Origin: Isoetes taiwanensis | Taxonomy: Eukaryota; Streptophyta; Lycopodiopsida; Isoetales; Isoetaceae | Direction of reading: 5' to 3' | Length of the DNA: 64,000 nucleotides | Assembly: GCA_021234155.1 (NCBI GenBank) | Contig: JAJEKV010000218.1 | Location: 248,001 to 312,000, forward strand | Shown here: piece after piece, positions 35,078 through 46,450 of the stretch | Position numbering within the stretch: the first letter of the stretch is position 1 | Layout of the letters: each line of letters opens with the position of its first letter | The notes under the pieces: generated by a model | Databases searched by the model: none | Seen by the model: only the letters and a program-made list of their open reading frames with translations | What the model was told of the DNA's origin: nothing | Translations under genes and position numbers: made by a program

Positions 35078-35195
35078 CTTGAGATACTTTTTGGAATATC
35101 GTACGCCCGCCAATATGTTATTTCGGAGCAATTATTCTTGAGACTTTGTACGTCAATATGTTATTTCGGAGCAATTATTCTTGAGACTTTGTAAG
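35078..35195. repeat. CGCCAATATGTTATTTCGGAGCAATTATT repeats, copy set 2
   Basis: Two units with TTCTTGAGACTTTGTA spacers end about 35 bp before the HSPA12-like start codon. They probably form part of its promoter or 5'UTR region. They match 33,770-33,930. Confidence 0.8.
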
Positions 35196-35230
35196 TATAT
35201 TAGCTTGCTCTTTACATTTTCAAATGCAAT

Positions 35231-36997
35231 ATGGATCCGCCGGCAGTGGTAGTGGGGCTTGATTTCGGAACCACTTATTCTGGTTTTGCATATGCTCATC
35301 GAAGTGATCCTTCCGATGTCCATATTTTGGAAAATTGGCCTTCTTCTGATGCTGTCGCAGGAAAATTATATTGCAAGACCCAAACTAGCTTGTTCTACGA
35401 AAGAGTAGGGGGTTCGCTGGAGCTAAAAGCTTGGGGCTGGCCTGCACTTTTGAAGTTTCTTCAAGCGCAAGGCGCTGGCTATGGCTCTGCTAATTCTGGT
35501 GGGCACGAAGATTTGGCACAGGCAGTCAGCATAGTGGGTGAAAATAGAGCTGTTTTTGCTACCAAATTTAAGCTGCTGCTAGCTCCAGATTCTGAGGAAC
35601 AAGAGTTGCCTGATGGGCTCTCTGCTCGGAGACTTATATCGGACTATCTAAAATGCATGTCCGATTTTATTATGGTTCATCTCAAGGACAAATATGGCAA
35701 ACATTTTAAAAAGCAAAATGTGCAGTGGTGTGTAACAGTGCCTGCAATTTGGGATCATGGTGCAAAGCAGCAGATGAAAATCTGCTGTGAAATTGCTGGA
35801 ATAGTGCAAGGCAAATATTGCACGGATAGTTCTGCAAGCTCTCATGATCTCCGCATAGTCTTAGAGCCTGAAGCTGCATCCATGTACTGCCAGAGAAAGC
35901 TTCATGATATTTCTCTACGAACTGGGGATGAATTCATGGTTGTAGATATTGGAGGTGGAACTATCGATCTAGTTGTGCACCAAAAAGCCAACGATAATCT
36001 CTACCAAGTACATGAAGCAGCAAGGAACTGTGGCAAAATGGGTGGAGGTACGTTTGTAGATATGAATTTCTTTTGTTATTTGGCAAACAGAATTGGTTGT
36101 TTTCAAGAGTTTGTTAGGCAAGATTCAATGCTCTTTGCCAAAGTGCTTGATTGGTGGCTTCGGAAAAAGTGGTCGTTTGATGGCTCTCCTTCGTCTGTGG
36201 GCTTGGGTTGGGATATTCCGTCTAAGCTTTCTGCTGCGTGGAAAAAATATGACAGATCAAAGGGGATTATTAGGCCGGAAGATGAGTACGAAGTACTAGA
36301 CTTGAGCGCTCAAAAGTTGAAGGAGTTATTTGACACTGAGGTGGATAAAACAATACAGCTAATAAAACGACAGCTAGAACTGTGTCCAACAGTGAAGTGC
36401 TTGTTGATAGTAGGAGGATTTTCTGAAAATTCTTACATGACTAGCCGAATAAGGGAGAAGTTTGGTCGTAAAGTGGAGGATATTATTATTCCAGTAAATC
36501 CTGGAGCTGCTGTTTTGCATGGCGCTGTCAGGTTTGGATTTCAATCAAATCTTGTGCTCTCCAGGAAATCCAAGAAGACCTATGGAATAGGCACTTCGCA
36601 TAAATTCAAAGGTTGTCATTCGAAACATGTTACAACAGATCCTGATGGAGTTCAACGCTGTGAAAAGATTTTTGCGAAGTACGTTCGGAAAAATCAATCT
36701 GTATTAATGGATTCTTGTGTTAAGCATAGTTTCTTCCCAATCTATCACGACCAGAAAAAAATAAATCTCTCTTTATTTTCGTCAGATGATAAATATCCGA
36801 TTCACACAACAGACAAAGGCTGTGTAGAGGAATCTAGTTACTGCATGGATATCCGAGAGGATTTACACTTGGGCATAGAAAGGAAAATAGAAGTGAAGAT
36901 GTATTTTGGGCGCAGCACAATTGAAGTGACAGCCAGACGACTAAATTTTGGGGACCCAAAGCCAGAAAAACTGTATTTTGTGAAATTTGAAACCTAA
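35231..36997 (+). CDS. HSPA12-like atypical HSP70
   Basis: An uninterrupted 588-codon frame. The actin/HSP70 ATPase fold is clear: phosphate-1 VVGLDFGTTYSGFAYAH (residues 7-23, D11), connect-1 CVTVPAIWDHGAKQQM (about 166-181), LEPEAASMYC (about 212), phosphate-2 MVVDIGGGTIDLVVH (about 235-249), GGGTFVDMNF (about 270), adenosine motif LLIVGGFSENSYMTSRIREK (about 390-409) and NPGAAVLHGAVRFG (about 423). The last 150 residues do not resemble the HSP70 substrate-binding domain, as is usual for HSPA12, so canonical DnaJ/NEF-driven client folding should not be assumed. There is no signal peptide or membrane segment, so the cytosol is likely. The start has good context (caatATGG). An AATAAA lies at about 37,268. 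A stretch of tandem repeats directly upstream and a copied gene start at 33.64 kb suggest a rearranged promoter. It is the only clearly intact long gene here. Confidence 0.93.
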   Translation: MDPPAVVVGLDFGTTYSGFAYAHRSDPSDVHILENWPSSDAVAGKLYCKTQTSLFYERVGGSLELKAWGWPALLKFLQAQGAGYGSANSGGHEDLAQAVSIVGENRAVFATKFKLLLAPDSEEQELPDGLSARRLISDYLKCMSDFIMVHLKDKYGKHFKKQNVQWCVTVPAIWDHGAKQQMKICCEIAGIVQGKYCTDSSASSHDLRIVLEPEAASMYCQRKLHDISLRTGDEFMVVDIGGGTIDLVVHQKANDNLYQVHEAARNCGKMGGGTFVDMNFFCYLANRIGCFQEFVRQDSMLFAKVLDWWLRKKWSFDGSPSSVGLGWDIPSKLSAAWKKYDRSKGIIRPEDEYEVLDLSAQKLKELFDTEVDKTIQLIKRQLELCPTVKCLLIVGGFSENSYMTSRIREKFGRKVEDIIIPVNPGAAVLHGAVRFGFQSNLVLSRKSKKTYGIGTSHKFKGCHSKHVTTDPDGVQRCEKIFAKYVRKNQSVLMDSCVKHSFFPIYHDQKKINLSLFSSDDKYPIHTTDKGCVEESSYCMDIREDLHLGIERKIEVKMYFGRSTIEVTARRLNFGDPKPEKLYFVKFET

Positions 36998-38140
36998 AAC
37001 TGATAGCTCTATTATGTGCCAAAATTTGAATTTTGAAGGTTTGAATTCGAAATGTTAGCTTTCATCAAAGCATTGGTATCATGAAATTGGATGGTCTTGT
37101 CCACAAAAAAGAGGAATAATTTAAATGATGTTTTTTGATAGACAATTCGCACATGTACCGTTCACCGCTCACCCCTCTTGTAACCTATATCGCAGACCGT
37201 TAAGATAAAAAATCAATGGATAAGGTTTGTTTGCACTGTAATAGGGCTGAACTACGAGTGGGTCTGGAATAAAAGTGTCATAATTTCTTATTCCCATCTT
37301 TGTTTAGCATATGGACATGTGCATGTGAAAGCTATTTGAAAGGGCTTTTTGGGGATGTAAAAATTTGCCACATTTGCCTTTTAAATCTCTTTAAAAAGCT
37401 TCAAAAAAGAGGATGGATACCCCTATGCAATAAAAAGAGACCCCTCTCATGAAGGGGGCCATCAGACCCCCTCCCTTTTCGCCTATTCTAGTTTTTTATA
37501 GATATGTCAGAATCAAATGAGACATTGGTCAACTCTGCCCTGTTTGCTTCGACAAACAACCAACTCTATTGTTTCAGCCATCCGTTGTTGCCCTGTAGTG
37601 CATAACAACTCAAGGAGATCAAGTTCTCGAAGACATTTCACCACTTTTTTCTCGCATAGGAAGCCGAGTCATTGAAAATAATAGTTTTCTCGTGTGAGGG
37701 TAAATCACTTTACCAAGACATTTCGACCTTTTTTCTCAGATGCATAGGCAAGAAATCACAGACTCCAACAAAAATTAAGAATTCATATTTACAATTGGGT
37801 TCATTACAATGTATATTAGAGCAAATGAAGAGACCATAGCGGTTGTGCTGTCACAATGATGTCATAGCCGATGTCATGTTCGAAGCCACAAGAGCAACTT
37901 GAACACGATAGAAATGTGTATGAAGAGGTGCTTCATGGGCCATGCGCTGGCCTATCCAACCAATGTCATCACCCTCTTCTCGCCTCCTTCCTTCAATGAG
38001 TAGGTCTTTGCATTGCTCACGAACATGTACTACTAGTCGGGATACGGAATGCAAAAGACAGAATCAAGTCAGTCAGGTGACGCTACAGACAAGATAAATG
38101 AAATCAAAACCAATTGTGAAGGCCATTTTTAAAAAACACA
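36998..38140. other. 3' flank of the HSPA12-like gene; no other gene seen
   Basis: Includes a poly(A)-signal-like AATAAA near 37,268 and a short hairpin CCCCTCTCATGAAGGGGG near 37,442. The frames at 37,851-38,054 on the minus strand lack a recognised domain. Confidence 0.4.
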
Positions 38141-38149
38141 TGTCTAAGA

Positions 38150-38545
38150 GCCTTTCTTGACTCGTGAGTCAAGAAAGGCAGATCAGAGTGAAAAAGACAG
38201 GTTTGAGGGCCTTTCTCGACTCGCAAGATGAGAAAGGCAGATCAGAGTGAAAACGCAGGTTTGAGGCCATTTCTCCACTCGCGAGTTAAGAAAGGCGGCT
38301 CAAAGTGAAAACAAAAACCAAAAAGCCATTTCGAGTTAAAAATTCAGGTCCGAGGGCCTTTCTCGAGTTGAGAAAGACAACACAGAGTGAAAAACGTAGT
38401 TCTGTCTCGACTGCAGCTCAGAGTGAAAAACGTAGCTCTGAGGGTCGAGAAACGCAGTTGTGAGGGTGAAAAAAATAGTTTTGAGGGCCTTTCTAAAGTC
38501 GCAAGTCGGGAAAGACAGCTCACGGTCAACAGTTCTGAGGGACAT
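38150..38545. repeat. Satellite of near-palindromic hairpin units (about 65 bp)
   Basis: The first unit has 14-bp perfect arms around a GT centre (GCCTTTCTTGACTC-GT-GAGTCAAGAAAGGC, 38,150-38,179). Five or six further units keep a GGCCTTTCT...AGAAAGGC stem with varying fill and are joined by a spacer (CAGAGTGAAAAACGCAGTT(C)TGAGG). Period is roughly 60-70 bp; middle units lack one arm. Confidence 0.8.
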
Positions 38546-38559
38546 AGGTTATTTTTGCA

Positions 38560-41500
38560 GAGGCGCCATTCTAGAATGGTTCACTAAAGCTATTAAAGCT
38601 ATGTATTTAACATATGCATTAAACCGCATTAAACCTATGTAGACTGCATTAAACCTATGAAAGCTATGTATTAAACAAAATGACAACATAATATGAGCTA
38701 GAATAATATAGACAATATAATATGAGCTAGTATTATCTATATAATATAATATGAAATAGAATCTATAAGAAAGGATGGATAAAAGGTAGCACAAAATTCC
38801 ATATCACTCTAAATAACTCCTTACATAAGGTTACAAGGGTTAACTCTTGAATTCTAGCAAGGGTATGAAGTATGAAGATGAAATATTATGTGATGAAATA
38901 GAAGTATGACGATGAGTCTCTATACCATTGCATCTGGATTGTTGGTCCAGAGAATAAACTTGAGGATATACCGTATTCTCAAACCCTGACCGTAGACCCA
39001 AAAAGAAGATGGGGTCAAACCCCATTTTCCACGTCACACTATGATTATGCAACCATAGCCATGAAGTCAAGATATTTCGAAATCAATAAAACGTATCAAA
39101 TTATACAACTGTCATTAGAGATCAAATTAATGTCTGATGCAAAAGGAGTAAAGAAGATGCCAGAGTCAAATAGTTCCACAAAAATTTCCATGAAGTGTGT
39201 TCATTCCTTTAGCAAAAATTTCCATGAAGTGTTTTCATTCCTTTAGCAATTTACAGCAGTGCATATATGTAAACAATATACATTCACATCAAAATAACAT
39301 GAAGCTCTGACAGACCCATACATGATACCCTGATCTCTGCCACATAATTTTTGCATACATTGACATTAAAAAAACATGAATCTCTGATAGAGTGAAACAT
39401 GAAGGCCTGAGCTTTGCCACGGGATTTATAGTAGTGAAGGATAATGTGTCAACAATGCCCATCAAACTGCTCCTCAAACGTTCGTCAGCTTGCCTCTTGG
39501 AAGGGCAATACAGAATCGTAGAGTTTCTAGACTATGCTAAAACGTGATATAACATGAAAAAGAACCCCTTCTTATGTCCAAACGGATGTAATTCCAATGC
39601 TCCAAAGCTTTACCATTTCCCGATCCATAATGAAATACACATCGGCATTGGGCCACATTGAGGCAAGCTAGAAGAATAAGAAAATTGATTCAATCTTAGT
39701 AGCTAGTGTAGAGATCTGCAGTGAGAAGCTGGCAAGTAACAGAGCTAAGTTCTTCATCCAAATCCAAAGCTGCAATGGCAAGAGCCTTCTTGAACATCTA
39801 AGAGGAGCCCAATGAGTCTTGTGGAAATCCATTTCCTCAGAACTGCAGATTATATTAGTAATGTTTTAAATTTCCACCCATGCATCTCCGAAATTCGGCC
39901 GCTGTGCATCGCACCTTGCCATGACCATGCTTCTCCCCTGCCACCTTGCCCTAAAATATTCTTACCCCTGCGGCCATAGCCACACCGCCCTACCCTACCA
40001 CTGAAAATAGACACCTAGCTTCTATAATATAAAGAAACTAAAAATAAATAAATAAATAAAAACCATAAGACATTGGAAAATCAAAAAATATATTTCTGAC
40101 GTCAATATATACGGCCTCGGCATACTCATACTTGTGAAAACAATATAAAATCTTACGTAGTACCTGCTCCTTTCTTTAATTGCAGAAGATGATAGGAATT
40201 TCAAGGATAAAAGCTAAATAACTACCCAATCATTTAAAACAATGTCCATTAATAAACCCTCCTCTTATTTCCATCATTATTTTCTAAACATATATAAGGC
40301 AGTGTCATTTTTTGTTTGAGGGTAATATTTTTCGCCAGGAAAAAACATAAGAGAGACACGTGTCCTTGAAAAAAGCATAAACAAATAATGACAGTATATT
40401 TTTACTTCAGGCGACAAGCTTTCTTGCTTGGGAAGCAATCCCCTGCTCTACTCTATGCATTTGCCGGATCCTACTTTGTGGAAGCAATGGCAAATCCGTC
40501 CCGGATATGCCATTTAAGCGGCCACCCTTCTTCCATCTTCCATTTCTTCTTTCTTCAGGACCTTACGTGAAGCGGTCAGTTCCATCCATCTTTTCTCCTT
40601 CCCTGCTTCCTTCTTTTCTGTCTAAACCGAAGATAAACACAGGGTCCCCTAGTCCACAATATGTTATCCGGATTGGCCGAAAGAAGGGAGAGAAACAATA
40701 TTTGAAAAAACCTAAAAATGATGGATCTGGGTTTTGTTGCAAATTACCGCGGTTCGAGAATTGCAAGGGATGCTTGCAGATCCCCAAAATTAACCAGGGC
40801 AGTCTTGAAGGTGCCTTTCTTTTATCTTTCGCTACGCTCCGGCCCAACTTGAGGAACTAGGTTTTGATCTAGAGGTATGGAACTTGGTTACTTTTCAGTG
40901 AAGATGAATTAGTTCATGCTCATGTCTTTAGATTTTTCCTATGGCAGGACACAAGAACACAGTTTGCTATTTGATCTTCCTCAAGGTTTTGCTACTTAAC
41001 GTCTTCCAGTTTTGAAATAAAGTTTGAGAGGAACAGGTGTTAATCCAGCAGATTGCTTCTAGGTAGTTGGTGTAGAATGATAATATGGCCAAGGAGGCTC
41101 TTAAGGAAGATGTTTTTTCCTCTAGAGTCCAGTCTGCAGCAAGCGAAATCATGTTCTATCAACACCAGGGGGTGGCTTTCACCCGCTATGGAAAGGAATC
41201 TAAGAAAATGAGGAAAATTTTCACTTATTTATATTCAAGTCTAAACGGAATTCTATTATGCAACTTGATGGGTCTTTCATAGACTGTATAGACTCCCATT
41301 TGGCAAGAGTGAAGCCTCTGTGAACCTCTCGTGGGAGTCTTTTATTCTTCCTTTTTTGCATCTGAGAGTAGTTAGAATAGCATCAACGCAACAGTTTGTT
41401 GTGTATCATCGAAATTTGTTGAGCAAGAGACCTAGTTGTTTACCACTCAGTCATTTGGAGTTGTTGCAAGCTTGCAAGACAAGGCAGAGACAATGCAAGT

Positions 41501-42000
41501 ATGTTCATACTTGCAAACTGACACATGACGTCCTCTATCTAAAACAGGTTAGAGGATAATATATTTAATATGCTTTACTAGATACAGAAGATGTGCACTG
41601 CAGAAGATAGTTTACTGCGGGGATTTAAATACTTTGAAAAGTTCTGAGGCATTGTAAAAATGGAATGCAAGTAGATTGGATTGATTGTTTCAAAGATAGA
41701 ACATTACGTCATTAGACATCATATGCAGATACCTAATATATAATATATTTGTTATGGGATAATAATGATCCTTTACACTACAACTATGCTTTGTATTTGA
41801 ATATGTTTGTGTCTTTTTTAAAAGGAAATCTTGCAAACTTAATAATTGCACGTAGAATTTTTAATGCATGTTAACGTGCTACACACATATTTGTATGGTG
41901 GAGCACATTTATTCAATATAATCTATTTCTTTTATCATTACCGTCTTTAAATCTTGCCCACTTAATAGTTCTTGATCATTTTTTTGTGCTCAAGAACCAC
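38560..42000. other. AT-rich stretch with short duplications; no gene recognised
   Basis: Holds small repeats: CTATGTATTAAAC / GCATTAAACCTATG units at 38,590-38,680; a 36-bp tandem (CAAAAATTTCCATGAAGTGT) at 39,178-39,247; a diverged repeat of about 77 bp (ACATGAA(g/t)CTCTGA...CTTTGCCAC) at 39,297-39,430. A plus-strand frame at 40,507-40,860 is open for 117 codons, with a basic C-terminal half (KPKNDGSGFCCKLPRFENCK) but no known domain. Plus frames at 41,085-41,559 look like transcribed non-coding DNA. Confidence 0.3.
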
Positions 42001-42008
42001 TCCTTGCC

Positions 42009-42033
42009 ATATATATATATATATATATATATT
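42009..42033. repeat. (TA)n microsatellite
   Basis: About twelve uninterrupted AT dinucleotides. Confidence 0.95.
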
Positions 42034-42386
42034 CTGTATTTTGTTGTCAAGTATTGAAATTCATGTTGGGTCTTTTTGGCAGTCTGCATTTGCTCAAAAC
42101 CTTCAATATATGTTGTCACCTTGCCTCTAATATCTAGAGAGGCTCTGTTCAATTTATTTGTTGTGTGGATAATCATTTGTCGTGTGGATATTCAAACTGG
42201 CAAAACTTAAGACTACTTTTGAAGTGATGCCTTTGTATTGAAAATATATTCCTCTATTGTAACTTTCACATCGTTAGCCTTTTCAGATACGTTAACTTCG
42301 TAACGAAATTATACCATTGGGAACTTAATTAAAAACAAACCCACTAACTATTATTGGGTGGCATGCATGATCTGTGTTCATGGTGA

Positions 42387-42521
42387 TCATGGCCTGGTGG
42401 TCAGACCATTGGATATGAGTGTCCGTCCCCCCCTCCCCCCCCGCCCCCAGGTTCATAACCCACCGGCTATCATTGCATGGCATATTTGGAAGAGAGAGGA
42501 GGAAAAAAAAAAAAAAAAAAA
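42387..42521 (+). mobile_element. tRNA-derived SINE with poly(A) tail
   Basis: A-box TGGTGGTCAGACC (42,395), B-box GGTTCATAACCCACC (42,450), a C-rich insertion between them, then GCATGGCATATTTGGAAG and a 19-A tail. This is the standard plant SINE head plus a retroposed tail. A CTTT microsatellite (42,556-42,588) follows. Confidence 0.7.
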
Positions 42522-42585
42522 CCGGGAATCTTGTAGTCGTTATGATCAGCACCCTTCTTTCTTTCTTTCTTTCTTTCTTTCTTTC

Positions 42586-42715
42586 GTTCTATAGTCCAGG
42601 CACTGTAACACAAGGCAAACGAATGCAGGTTCAAATCCTGTGTGTTCTAGCGCGTATAAACGACTGGTGAAGAGAAATGTTCGCGATAACTTTCTTGTAA
42701 TATATTATTGTACCC
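42586..42715 (+). mobile_element. Second SINE-like sequence
   Basis: TAGTCCAGGCA (A-box type, 42,593) and GGTTCAAATCC (B-box, 42,628) within a tRNA-sized span, followed by the tail GAAATGTTCGCGATAACTTT. The same tail, expanded by a GC palindrome, occurs at 33,372. It does not fold as a full tRNA cloverleaf. Confidence 0.5.
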
Positions 42716-43929
42716 CTTTTTCGAACATACCTTTTTTAATATATTACGTACCTCTTTTTTGAACTTTAAATAAATATAGACCACAATCACTTAATATAAC
42801 CACTCTAGAGTTGTCCCGGGGACCATTTCCGGTCCATGGACCAGAAATGATCCACCATACCCCCTACCACTTAAACCCATAAATCTCACAAAAGAGATTT
42901 TAATTTTAAGATATACCACCATTATTTGAGTCTTTACTTGATTCTTAACGACCTGTGAGAATTTCATGATCACTGGATTCACCTTTATATTGATATGATT
43001 GTTTAAACTTTGGAGAATTTGGCAGTTTTTACAGCACTCTAGAACTGCATTCTTCGATTTTGTAGCATAAAAGTGCCTAAACCTTGCTAAATTTGAAATT
43101 AATTGATATATTATGGTAAAACATATCGATTTGCATGTTTCCATGTTTGGCCGTTATCATTTGATATCAATTGAAGTCGCCAAACCCTATTTTGCTTAAA
43201 AATGCTGCATGAGGTTCAAGAATTATTTATCTCTTATTATTACAAGTTAGATGTTTATATGTTATATTAGTATCGTTATTAACTAAAGAAATTATTGTAC
43301 AGAATTCGCTCCAATAAACCCATCTATAAGTCTCATAAGGATAGTAAATGATGCATTCTAATCAACTCTATATAGGAATTTACTTTATCAGCATAAATAT
43401 AGTGTAACTAGGGTATAACAATGCATTATCTAGATCTAAACAAGATCTAATATAACAAGATGAACACAAAGAAAGGTTCCAAAGTGCGTTGATTATACCC
43501 TTATAGGTCTAAAACTCAACAATGATGTAGGTAGTGATGGTTATCGATAAATGGAGGACAATATTATGAAGTTTAGCCATGACTATAAATAAATAGATCA
43601 AAAGACTTTCCGTACCTGTTTTTCTAGTTCATCTAAAATATTAACTTCACTACATTTCTTCCATAAGCCTTTTAAATGGCACAACATATGATAAAAATGG
43701 ATATTGAGGTCCATGGTATAGTCTTATTAGAAAAAAAAATGAAGAAAGCTACTTAATTTCCACTAAATAAAGTTAGTTAATGTGTGGTTGCTCCAAAGTG
43801 TTGTAGTCTAAGTAGAACCATAGTACATGTAGATCACCTTTTATGAATAGGCTATAATTTTTGTAAATTTGAACCTTTGCTGGCAATATATATCTCAAAT
43901 TTCATGTTAGAATAATATATTGAGAATGT
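42716..43929. other. AT-rich stretch with no gene seen
   Basis: A 37-bp imperfect tandem (TTGTACC(c/t)CTTTTTTGAAC) lies at 42,708-42,768. A minus frame of 117 codons (42,791-43,144) has no recognised domain and is AT-rich; I do not call it. Confidence 0.35.
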
Positions 43930-45393
43930 TGCGCCCTAACTAGGGCGGCGGCCGCCGCCGCCGCCCGAGCACCTGAAGGATCGAAAGTCTTGTCTCGTAG
44001 GCTGGAAGGGCAGCGATCAAGCTCCCTCTGTCTCGCAGTTACCATAGCAGATCCAGAGGTTTTTTCCAGCACCATTTCACTTGGGTCTGTTGCAACAGGG
44101 ATTAGGCTGAAGTATGGCCGCTACTTCTAACTTTTCTTCCACGAGCAACAGGCTGAGAATGGGTAAGGGCTAATCTCATTTTCTGCCATGAGATTCTTTT
44201 GTTCAGACAGAGCATAGTCTAGGTAAGCACCATGTTCGGCTGCTGCTTAAGGCTCTTGGTGATATTTAGACATATTTTTTCAGTCATGTCTTTTGCATGC
44301 TGGTTGGCTAAAGGCTTGGTTCTCTTTATTGCACTCACTGCAACGGGAAGAATGCACTCACTGCCGTATGTTTGCAAGGAGCTGGACTGTTGCACTCATT
44401 GCAATGGATAGGCCGCACCCCCTGCGGTGCTTCTTGCAATACTAATCAGATTTTGGTTGATACATCTGCTGCATATGTAAATTGCAAGGTACAGAGCTTC
44501 TGTGTTGGTGTCTTTGTATCAACACTGAGCCATCCCCCCTCTTCATCCCAGTTGGAGTGGGAGTTACGGCTGCCAAAGCATAGCAAGGGAGAGATGTTCT
44601 AGTCATTGGAATTGTTATCAGCTTTCTCCTGTAGTGTTCTGAACTGTTAGATATGTGCTTCTTTGCCTTGAGGTTTTACCTGGAAAGAGTAGCTTGGTCT
44701 ATAGTACCTCTATTGCAGAGAAGAGGTTGAGGCATTTACACAAGTGGAATAGTGGGCTGCTCTAATATTGAAGGGTGCTCTTGGAGAAGTGCCTATAGTA
44801 CCTTGCTAGTGGGAAGACAATTGGCAATCTTGCCTAGTACAATTATACTTCTGCTTAAAATCTTGCGGGCTGGGCTTCTTGGTAGTGGAGTGTATTTCTG
44901 GAAGAGGAAGTTAGCCTGTATAGTACTGCTAATAGGAGAAGAAGGCAGATCTTCAGGTGTTCCCATGCAGTCTAGTGCATCCTTTTAGCAACATATCTTA
45001 TTCTTCTAGGTATTCCTTCAGCTGCGTTCTTCAGGATCTTGAGGAATGATTTTTTGTTGCACTCTACAAATGTTAGTACTCTCCCATAGTACCTTCAACA
45101 GTTGGGAAGAAGGCCATGCACTAAAGTACTAGAAGAACTAAAACAATGAGGAGCATATCATCTTGTAGGGACGAAGAAGAGGTTGAGGACTGTGACCATA
45201 GTACATGGATATGATCTTAAGGTAGTTTTTCAGTTTGATGGCTGCTTGTATTTCTCGTGACAATTTTGTCTATCTGGTGACCAAGAGCATTGTATACTTC
45301 CTATCTGGCCTATTGTGGAGCCCACAAGAAGGTCGTGTACCATTTTTATATTAATCAAAAAATTTCTTACCCTCAAAAAAAAAAAAAAAAAAA
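43930..45393 (+). mobile_element. Candidate retroposed sequence with poly(A) end
   Basis: Begins near a GC-rich block (GGGCGGCGGCCGCCGCCGCC, 43,948) and ends ATTAATCAAAAAATTTCTTA followed by CCCTC and a run of about 19 A, the 3'-end style of plant LINE-mobilised copies. Between them, recurring phrases (ATAGTACCT, TTGCACTCA(c/t)TGCAA) and plus-strand scraps lack a domain. No clear target-site duplication was found, so the left end is a guess. Confidence 0.35.
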
Positions 45394-45661
45394 CTAGCAA
45401 GAGGCACACCAGAAGGCTTTAGCAAGGTAAGGCATTAGGTTTTTATTTAGGCTTAGTCTCATTAGACTGCGACTGGTGGCTAATCTTTTTCCTTTGTGTT
45501 AAGTTAAAGACTGTATCCTATTTGGGTACAGACAAATATAAAAAACCAAGCGCAAGGTCTGTCTCGCTCTCGAAGTCATCATCAAACGGCTTGTGATAAG
45601 TTTGTGGTTGTGAATAATTGTATTTTGTTGATGGCAAAAATCACAATGTTATTTTAACATA

Positions 45662-46060
45662 TTAAATTTTTCTCTTTCGCAGAAGGAACCAGTATTTCTT
45701 GGACTTTCTAGGATTTGAGTTGAGGTTGTTGTAGCCATGTTGGGTGGATTGGTGCTTTTGAATTAGAATTTTTTCTATTTGATGGGCTTCCATTTGCGAG
45801 GTTGTGGTATGGAGGATGTCAATGTCGAAGTAGTGGTCGAATGGTTTGTATTTGCAAACGTCTGGGGCCATTTTTTTGTTTGGATTGTTTTTGTGTTGGT
45901 AAATCCTTTGCTTTAAGTTTCTTGTTTGGCCTATATACTTCTTCATAGTTGGTCTGCATGTTATCGAGTATGTTGTAATTTGTTTTTGTTCCTTTTCGCT
46001 TGTACCTAATTGAACATTTGGAATTTTGTTTTAGTTTTTTTTTAAACAATGTCATTTGGA
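45662..46060 (-). pseudogene. GIY-YIG nuclease domain remnant
   Basis: One minus-strand frame runs without a stop from about 46,040 to 45,662. It reads TTYSITCRPTMKKYIGQTRN, then LKQRIYQHKNN, a middle with FDHYFDIDILHTTTSQMEAH, and QIEKILIQKHQSTQHGYNNL. The spacing of 'YSI' to 'YIG', the following Arg (LKQRI), the His and the late Glu before GYNN fit the GIY-YIG endonuclease fold. Such domains occur in phage, large DNA virus and organellar homing nucleases, and in Penelope-like retroelements. No reverse transcriptase is seen beside it, and the GYNN tail looks more like the homing or viral type. It has no Met in good position upstream, so it is a fragment. Its origin is unresolved. Confidence 0.6.
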
Positions 46061-46129
46061 ACTTTGACTCATGAAGATTAGTAACAATATGGTCGATTAT
46101 AAAATTGACAAACAGTTCGAGTCCAAGGC

Positions 46130-46450
46130 GTCCAGATAGGCACATCCCTACGATCCAGAGAGTGTCAGACCCATACCCAGCCCACACACAGTGACTGGTT
46201 ATAAGCCTAGCACACTGTAGGATTCCTGTAGCCACGCTAGGCAAGACCTCACCCCCGATTCACCATCATACTCGTTATCTGGTGCTAAATCACATCATAG
46301 CATCTTCAGCCAGGTTGGCTCTTGTGCACAGGCCGCATTTATTGGGTATTAAGGGATCTAGCTAGAGACATCTCTACTGCTAAGAGGCTTTTAGGTTTCT
46401 ACCCTTCCCTTAATTTCCTAATACACGGAAGAAGTGGAAAGAAAGAATAT
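46130..46450 (-). mobile_element. Relic end related to the 53.7-55.2 kb element
   Basis: GCACAGGCCGcATtTATTG, TAGAGACATCTCTACTGCTA and TTTTAGGTTTCTACCC match the region 55,160-55,240 (GTACACAGGCCGAATCTATAG ... TTTAGGTCTCTACAC) in the same orientation. This looks like a diverged copy of the same LTR-like terminus. Confidence 0.5.

Noticed and set aside
38150-38545. CRISPR array
   Set aside because: The repeat units vary and contain palindromes, spacers are themselves repeats, and the context is a plant nuclear genome.
42586-42660. True tRNA gene
   Set aside because: A and B boxes are present but the acceptor and anticodon arms do not pair; a SINE head is the better reading.
42791-43144. 117-codon minus-strand frame
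   Set aside because: AT-driven composition, no domain, no conserved-looking blocks.
43948-43972. GC-rich GGCGGCGGCCGCCGCCGCC block as a CpG-island promoter
   Set aside because: Only about 25 bp long and explained by a short GGC/GCC repeat; no gene start follows.
46130-46244. N-terminal extension of the GIY-YIG protein in the 141-codon frame (45,819-46,244)
   Set aside because: That frame differs from the one carrying the GIY-YIG motifs and overlaps LTR-like sequence, so it is a shadow.
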